Under the pieces are notes generated by a model that searched no databases, was not told the DNA's origin, and saw only the letters and a program-made list of their open reading frames with translations. The translations under genes were made by a program, and so were the position numbers. Positions 56,946 through 64,000 of a stretch of 64,000 bases of DNA are shown one piece after another (position 1 is the first letter of the stretch; each line of letters opens with the position of its first letter). Origin of the DNA: Acanthochlamys bracteata. Lineage: Eukaryota; Streptophyta; Magnoliopsida; Pandanales; Velloziaceae. The stretch covers positions 7,262,463 through 7,326,462 of the forward strand of contig CM034134.1 in the NCBI GenBank assembly GCA_019914995.1, written 5' to 3'.

Positions 56946-59900
56946 ATGTCTCGGCCGCCGGCGGATGAACTTGTTTTCTCAATGCGAATTGTTACTCTCG
57001 ATTACTACATGGCTCAACCGATTCCTGATATCGATTTCTGTTACAGTTCTTTCCAAGGTAAGATGCGTTGCTAGATCGAGTTGATTCTAAGTTTGGTTGT
57101 TTCTGTTACAATTTTGATTGTTTCAAGTCATTTTGTTTTTGTTTTTGGTTATTCATTTTGTAGGAAGGAAAGTGGAAGAAGTTCCGGTGATTCGGATTTA
57201 TGGCTCTACTCCTTCTGGACAGAAGACTTGCCTTCATATCCACCGGGTTGGATTTTTTTTTGTTAAAATTTTAAAGAATCTGTATTGATATTTTATTTGT
57301 TATAATTTTTGAACTTGTACGAACTTTTTTGCGTGAGATTTGAACTGATAACAACTTTCCGTAGATTGTATTGAGAAGAACGACTAGTTATGTGACTTGT
57401 GTATTTGATGATACAGAATTTTCGTCATTGGAAATATGCTACTAGTTATGGGTGCTTAGAATGCTTAAATGCACTGTTAATTGTGTAATAAGAAGCAAAC
57501 TTGGTTATCTAGAGTGATAATTCAGCAGGAGAGGACTAGTAATGAGGTTGTGGTAGATAGAAGACAAGATCATATGGAAAAATAGAATGGTACGATAGCT
57601 CAGATCCATATCCAACTTAAATTGTACAATGATAGTAACAAACTATTGCCTTTAAATATTTCATTCGAGAATACAGTGGTATTGCTCAAGTTTGTAAGTT
57701 GTTCTTGTCTTCTATGAAGATACTGGAAAAATTGCTGCTCTATATCCAGTTCAACAACCTAACATGCATATGTTTGATTCTATAGGCCTTACCTTACCTT
57801 TTCGTACCTATTCCGGAAATTTTAAGCACGAGTCCTGAAGAAGGTAATTTCTACATGTAGCTCATCTATCACTTAAGAATTTGCTGTTTTCAGAGTATAT
57901 TACAAACTGGTTAGGTTTATCTTGTATCTAAATCACTACTTCTGCACTTAGTTTATGAGTTTGACCAGCCTTTGCAAGACAATGAATTTTGATTTGTTAC
58001 TAATTTTGCTGACTCAGAAGTACATATGACATTATCTATTCATAACAAGTAATCCAGATCTTGTTTGTCATCTTTTAATGGAGCTTAGTGACTCAAATTG
58101 TGTCTAGTTGACATCTTTGTTCTTTAAAAACACTCATTCATAAGGAACTGTATGTTATATTATATATCTAGATTCTATAGGCATATTAGTGACCAATATT
58201 TCTGTAGCACAGGTCATGCTTTCGTTCACAGCTTTTGTAATGCTATTGAGAGCGTTTTACGGGTATGCTTATCTCCACCTTTCTCACAACTTCTTGGCAT
58301 GATACAAATTTGAAGGCAGTCCAAACTCTTTGTAATGTAGTACAAAAATCCCTATGCATCAAAGAGACAACATGTACATGGCTGTGACCTTGTTCGGGCA
58401 AAGAAAATTTATGGATACCAACCCTCGGAGGAGCTTTTTGCTAAGATATATCTGTATCCATAATTCCTTATTGTGTTTTTTTTACATTTTAGACCTCTCT
58501 TGTTTCTTTGGAGATTTTTATGTGCTTTGTGACTTTAAACAAATGGCCTTACTGTTCAACTATGGTGACTGCGTTGCAAGATTAGGGAGTAAAGAACAAA
58601 TGAATTGGAAAGACTGTTCCATTTAAGATGTAGGTTAAGGGGTGTTTGGTTGCAAGATTAGGGAGTAAAGAACAAATGAATTGGAAAGACTGTTCCATTT
58701 AAGATGTAGGTTAACTTTCCTCTTTGGATTTTTGCGATTCCTGTGGATTGGTTTGTTATGTTTTTCTTAACAGTAGCTGAAGATACTATCCTCATGATGT
58801 CGCTCGAGCTGCTTCATTACTTTTGGTACGTTGTTTCTAATTTTTAATATGTTAATTTCATATATATTTTTTTCTTAATGCCGCTTCTCTTGTATTAGAC
58901 AGCTATGCCGTAAATGAAGTTGCTAGACATGTTGTGGATTCTTTACCATAGCTTTTCTTCCATTAAACCCCTAAGGAGAATTAAAGTTGACTTAGGTCTT
59001 TTCAGAATCAAAATTTATAAGTAGAATCTAGAATCTAGAAACTTGGGTGTCCTAACTTTTAAATTCTGATGATTCTGATTCTTGACAGCTAGACTCCATA
59101 ATCTAATTCTTTAGCGAATATGCCTTTCTATAATCAGAAGTTAGAGTCAGGCTGAACCAAGCAACTCTTTTAGCTTGTAAGAGAATCCATAGTCTATAGT
59201 CTATTTCCAACAGCACTACCAAAACATGCACTTATGCTTGCAAATAACATGGTAGGTTTGATTGAGGGCTTTCAACTCTGAAGGGGTCGTTTTGAAAGTT
59301 TGATCCTGTATCATTTGATTTGAGAGAAACTTTGAAAATCATAATGAAGAGAGTGTTTTGTCATAGTTAAGGAACTCAACCAACTATCACATATTGCACT
59401 TGAACATTTGTCTTTATGACATTGAAGTTTGAACTATCTTAATTAGAAGAAACTTTACAGTCCATGTGGGATCCAAACATCCGTTTGAGAGGAAAATACA
59501 TTGTTTTCTATAATATCTGCAGTACTAGGAAACATAAAAATTTCTTCTGCCTGTACTGTCTTGTATTGGTGGTTATCCATCTTGGTCTTCTTTGTTGCAA
59601 TCTTTATGTATAATATTCTTTGTTAAGCTGGTTTAACTTGCATGGACCTTTAATCGGACATATCTTCTGCTCTATGATATTTAGTTCTTGAACGACATAG
59701 TAATTGCAGGATGGAGCCGTTCTCAACAGATCGTTTCAGCCATATGAATCTCACATCCCTTACCTCCTCCAATTTCTGGTATGTATCGTCTTTAACTAGT
59801 AACTGGGCATGTTAGTCTATACTTATATTAAAGGTTAGTGCTAAAGTTTTACAAGAGCTTTATCCACCAACTTTATTTTGTATCATTAGGATTTCGTCAA

Positions 59901-62900
59901 AGTATCTATGTGTTTTGCCTTTTCTAGTTCTTGTTATATCACATTTTTTGTTCATGTACTATAGGATATTAGCGAGTTAGAGTATTCTGACTGACCACTT
60001 CACAATTTTAACTGAATAAGTATTTGTTAAACACTAAATAGTTAAGTCGGTGGTGTGCGTGGTTCTGAGGCTGGTCCTATAATCTCTTTCTTTTTAGTCT
60101 TCTTCTAGTCTCCACAAACTATTTCTGTAGCAATATGTTATAGAATATATCCAGGACAATTTGCTGCACCTGAACACCTCATAACAGATGTAATAGGCCC
60201 CTGTTGATATGGGTTTTGCATAAGTGTGTTTATCCCTTTGGTGTGTTTTCTTGGAAGGAATCTTCACAGGACCCAGAATGCTTTAAGATAACTTGAATGA
60301 CTACCAAGTATTCGTCACTACAGTCTACTCATTGTTTGCATTAAGTGTGTGGTTCAATCAACAAACCATTACTGCATTTACTAACAAAACAAAGTTGAAG
60401 TCTTACTTGATTTAGACCTGGATGAAGTGTTAGTGATGCAATGTGCAGTAGGTCCCTGATTAATACTTTTTTTATTAGAATGTGAAAAGTTGCAGCATGT
60501 ATTAGTTTGATCTGCTAGTAGTTCTCACTTTCCTTCATCTGAAGTCTTCTTTAAGCAGGTCATTACTTAAGCAATTAGACTTAGGTACCCTTTGTGTCTT
60601 ATGGGTTTCAGATTTGCTTAATATTGTGATTATTCCAGATATTAACTTTCTTTTCCTTGTTTCATCAAGACAAGCAATATACATTATGTGATAATAATTT
60701 GTATGCTTACCTAATTGATATAACTAATCTTGTGCATCATCAGATTGACTACAATTTATTTGGAATGGGCCTTATCCATGTATCAAATGTTAAGTTCCGG
60801 CCTCCACTGCCAGATATCTTTGTCCCTCGAGTAAATTCTCTGAATGAAGACAATTCTCAGGTTAATGATTATTGGGTGATTAAAATAGATTCAGAGGTCT
60901 TGGTTGTTTAGCTTGGCACTTTGTATTTTCTTGAGTATTGAAATGCAACCTCTTGTCGTAGGAAGGTAGGAGTCATGATGCTTCTAGAGATAAGGAAGTT
61001 TGGGATTCATTGACAATCCCACCTGCTTTGATTTGGTCGGCTGAGCCTGCTAGAGTTAATGGATTGGTGGAAAAGGCTCCTTATTTTCCTAATCGTCAGA
61101 GCAAGTGCAAATTGGAAGTTGATTCCAGTGTAGATGGTTTGTATTACTAATTGAGTTTTTTGAACTAGGTTTCTGTCATTCTGCTGATTGCATGACTTCG
61201 TTTGAATTGCAGACATAATTAATGAGAGATATAAATTGTACACATCATTTTCTCAGACGAGGTCTGATGTCAAGTTGGTTCAATCGCTTTTACCGATTTG
61301 GGAGGTGAATTACATATCATTGTTAGAAGATTACTGTTCTTTTAGGTTTACTGCATTAGCTGAGGCTATCTTGCTTGGTTTTTTAGGAACATGAACACGC
61401 TGGAACGCATGAGGCAGTGGAACTTGGTGACCCAGTCAAACCTCGTCCTGAAGATGTTCTTAGGAGCTTCTATCATGAATTTGACTCACAGAGCATTCTT
61501 TCAGAATTGTCTAAACAAGGCCAAAGACCTTTGTCTCCTGAAGTTGTTAGTGCAGAGGTGAATGAGGAGATCGATCAATACATAAAGTCCTTTATAGAGG
61601 TTGAAAAGCGACTTACAGTTTTACAAGAAGGGGCTTCTGCCCCTCCTATTGCTGAGACTTCAAATTGCTCTGTGAAAATTAATACTGTTCAAACTTCTTC
61701 GGCATTACCTCTTAATGCTTTTGATGATTCTCTACCTGCATCAGGAGGGTTAGGATCCATTGGTGGCAAACTGTCTTTGGGTGAAAGTACTCAACATGCA
61801 GTTGAGAAGGTAACTTACTAGCAGGGATGCAGTAATAATCTTGCTAGTTTTGGTTGTTGCATGTACAAGCCAAACTAGTTATTCACAATCTTTTTTAAAT
61901 TCTTTAGCTAGGTTTACTTCCTTTTGTTTCTTTTTCCCAATCCCTAATGCTTACACGTTTATCTGTTAGTTTTATTCTGAAAGTGTGTATTCTTAAGTGG
62001 CTGCATGCTCAAAGTTTATGGGTATGTAAAATAGGCTGTTAACCCTCTAGCGTGGCTTCTATGGTAACAGCAGCACCCTCATGTAGGAGCCGTGTCATAA
62101 GGATTAGCATGGCTTCTGAGTTAAAGAAAATGCACAAAGCTGAGATTAGCTGTTAGCGTCAATGTTCAGATTAGGCAGGCAAAGTGGTAGTTAGGTGGAT
62201 GGATGTGGTAGGCTGCTTGCCAAATTATGTTTGGGAATTGTCAGTTGATGTTGACATTCCATTTTTTTAGCTCATGTGGTGTTTCCATTTGCTTGCAAAT
62301 TCTTTGTACTCTGAAATTGACTTGTAGATTCATGTTGCTTTGTAACAAATTTAATCAGTTTTGACCCCTCAATATAGTAACATCTGATGGTTAATGTGGG
62401 TGAAATAACTTTGCTAATACACCTCTTGAAAGTAAAGAATATACTTTCTGTAGATATCATGCCTTTTGCTATATTTGTAAAGCATATAAATGTGAACCGT
62501 GAAAGCTTGCCCAATTGCTCTGGAGATTTTGAGATCCTGGTTTGTATATTCTCATTTTTGTCGGATTTGCACAACCTACCATGAAGTCAGCTAGTCTTAA
62601 TTTAAGGACGTAGATATAGGATATCCTCTAATTTGAAGTAGTTTCAATTTCTTCTTCTTCTTATTATTTTTAGCCTTTTTTATGTCTCAGGTTAGTAGTT
62701 TGCAAATAGTTTAGCCAAAAAGCTTGCAGGCCCAACTTCAATAAATTCTCCATGGTATGTACGACGTATAGTGTCAGAGAGTTACCAAATCGAGAGTGGA
62801 TTGAATGTACCTATTGATTGCATTTTAAATATCAGAAGTAGTCTGCTCTTCAGAGTAGGAGCTGCTTTATTGTGCAGTGTATTAGTAATGTAATATATAA

Positions 62901-64000
62901 TAAGATATTTGTCTTCCATTGTGGATGTTACCTTGGCATCCCTTCTTTATTAATGTATAGTAGGATTTCATTGATTGCCTTTTTCCAAGCTGCCTTTCAA
63001 GAGTTTACATGGCATATCATTGCCTCACCATAGGGAGATTCAAAATTCATTATGCTATGTGCATCTGAATATTTTGATTTTATTGCTTCTTAAAGCTGAT
63101 TGTCAAGAGACATATTGAAATTGAATTATACTGCGTTATGTTACTTGCTACATAGTGTTTTCAACTAATTCACTTTTCTATTTTCTTATTGCACTTAGAA
63201 CATAGATGCTGAGGCTCTTCATCTTCTCAGCTGGTTTGCATCCTCCCAAGCTGTAGAAGATTTGAACACTGATGATGAGCTTGTTCCTAAAGTAATTTTA
63301 AGTCCTATATTTTCTCGAGAATCTTATGGAAGGGCTCTTGAGACAGTTCATCTGAATTATGAAAATGCTTCTCAGCAAGAATGCCAAGATATACTTGATT
63401 CAGCTGGAGATGACTTTAGGTTGGAAAAAGTGAAGGTTCTTGATGATGATAATCATAGTAGTAAGACAAGTTTCTCATCTAGTGGAGTGATTCCTCAGGT
63501 TGATGGCTCAGCTGGTGATAATTTAAGATCACCTAAAACTTCAGGCATGACTATTGACAACAAAGGGCATGAAAGTTCTCTTCATCAAGAGGGTAAAAGG
63601 GAGACCGCAAAGTGTGGAAGCAGTTGTCGGAAGAACAGTGGATGGTGCTCTTTGCCTTTTCAAGACAAAGATAAGGAATGTGTAGACCTCACACTGATGA
63701 GTCCTAGTGAAATGAAGAAGTGCCCTGGCCCCTTATCAAATGAAAGGAGCACTGCATCTACTGGTTTTCAAGTTGATGAGATGCTTTCATCCGTAAGCAG
63801 GATGGAATATAAAACTCAACTTGATTGTTCTGCTAGAGATTTAATGAGGAGGAAATGCTTATTTAGTGCTGAGTTTTCTGGATCTGAAAAACATTTAGAT
63901 AAGGAGCTAACTGATGTACATGAAGTACCAGGACATAATCAATGCCATGAACATATCCATAAGAGCTTTCCTGAGTCCCAGGCCAGTGATTATGATTTCA
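56946..64000 (+). CDS. REV3: DNA polymerase zeta catalytic subunit REV3, 5' part (12 exons, runs off window)
   Basis: REV3 is the B-family polymerase subunit of pol zeta, which extends past DNA lesions in the nucleus. Exons: 56946-57057, 57164-57246, 57786-57843, 58213-58262, 58341-58453, 58783-58825, 59710-59778, 60744-60860, 60962-61136, 61213-61304, 61387-61809 and 63199 to the window end. All have GT-AG borders and the phases join without a stop. The N-terminal domain reads RIVTLDYYMAQPIPDIDFCY, VPVIRIYGSTPSGQKTCLHI, then ALPYLFVP, KRQHVHGCDLVRAKKIYGYQ, YYPHDVARAASLLL, QPYESHIPYLLQFL and DYNLFGMGLIHVS, as in plant REV3. Exon 12 begins the long less-conserved region (LLSWFASSQAVEDL, QQECQDILDS). 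The polymerase motifs lie beyond the window. In-frame ATGs at 56784 and 56893 exist; 56946 was chosen because family similarity begins shortly after it. Confidence 0.93.
58573..58714 (+). repeat. 66-bp direct repeat inside a REV3 intron
   Basis: 58573-58638 and 58649-58714 are identical (GTTGCAAGATTAGGGAGTAA to GATGTAGGTTAA), 76 bases apart, in the intron between exons 5 and 6. Confidence 0.95.
61810..63198 (+). other. large REV3 intron, nothing else seen
   Basis: This 1.39-kb interval lies between exon 11 (donor GTAACT) and exon 12 (acceptor TTAG). The minus-strand open frame at 62272-62574 and the plus-strand frame at 62387-62584 have no recognisable content. Confidence 0.7.

Noticed and set aside
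61007-61243. 78-residue minus-strand open frame
   Set aside because: It overlaps REV3 exons 9-10, which have consistent splice phases and family similarity on the plus strand.

Overview
The window looks like a gene-poor stretch of a eudicot nuclear genome. The intergenic DNA is very AT-rich, the genes have GT-AG introns, and the repeats are typical plant ones: Ty3/gypsy and Ty1/copia retrotransposons, hAT elements and MITEs. The species cannot be named from the sequence.

Layout: 1-2071 is the 3' end of a decayed gypsy element. 2799-8268 is a complete but inactive hAT transposon with a perfect 8-bp target-site duplication (TSD) and a minisatellite inside it. 8375-16370 is an old tandem segmental duplication. 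It carries an intron-containing ubiquitin-ribosomal protein eL40 pseudogene and a large inverted repeat. 17.3-54 kb holds a local cluster of EXORDIUM/PHI-1 family genes: five intact single-exon genes (17307 +, 27625 -, 31318 -, 46268 -, 52477 +) and one 5' fragment (53727 +). The cluster is interrupted by a full-length dead copia element (20504-26572), many copies of one AT-rich MITE family, a non-autonomous hAT element carrying two host gene fragments (50210-52081), and a small pol-less LTR element (54501-55469). The last 7 kb is the 5' part of REV3, the catalytic subunit of DNA polymerase zeta; twelve exons can be placed and the gene runs off the window.

The EXORDIUM-like genes encode predicted secreted apoplastic proteins of a family linked to brassinosteroid- and phosphate/sugar-responsive cell expansion. 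They fall into two subgroups: 17307 with 27625, and 31318 with 46268 and 52477. The genes at 31318 and 52477 lie head to head about 20 kb apart and differ at one base in 933, although their flanks have diverged. This points to gene conversion or a very recent copy confined to the coding sequence. REV3 acts in translesion DNA synthesis and has no evident functional link to the cluster.

The most notable items are the coding-restricted identity of the two EXO copies, the hAT element carrying a near-complete phytocyanin-like pseudogene plus a dehydrin fragment (each with its intron), and the pol-less LTR element with a GC-rich interior.
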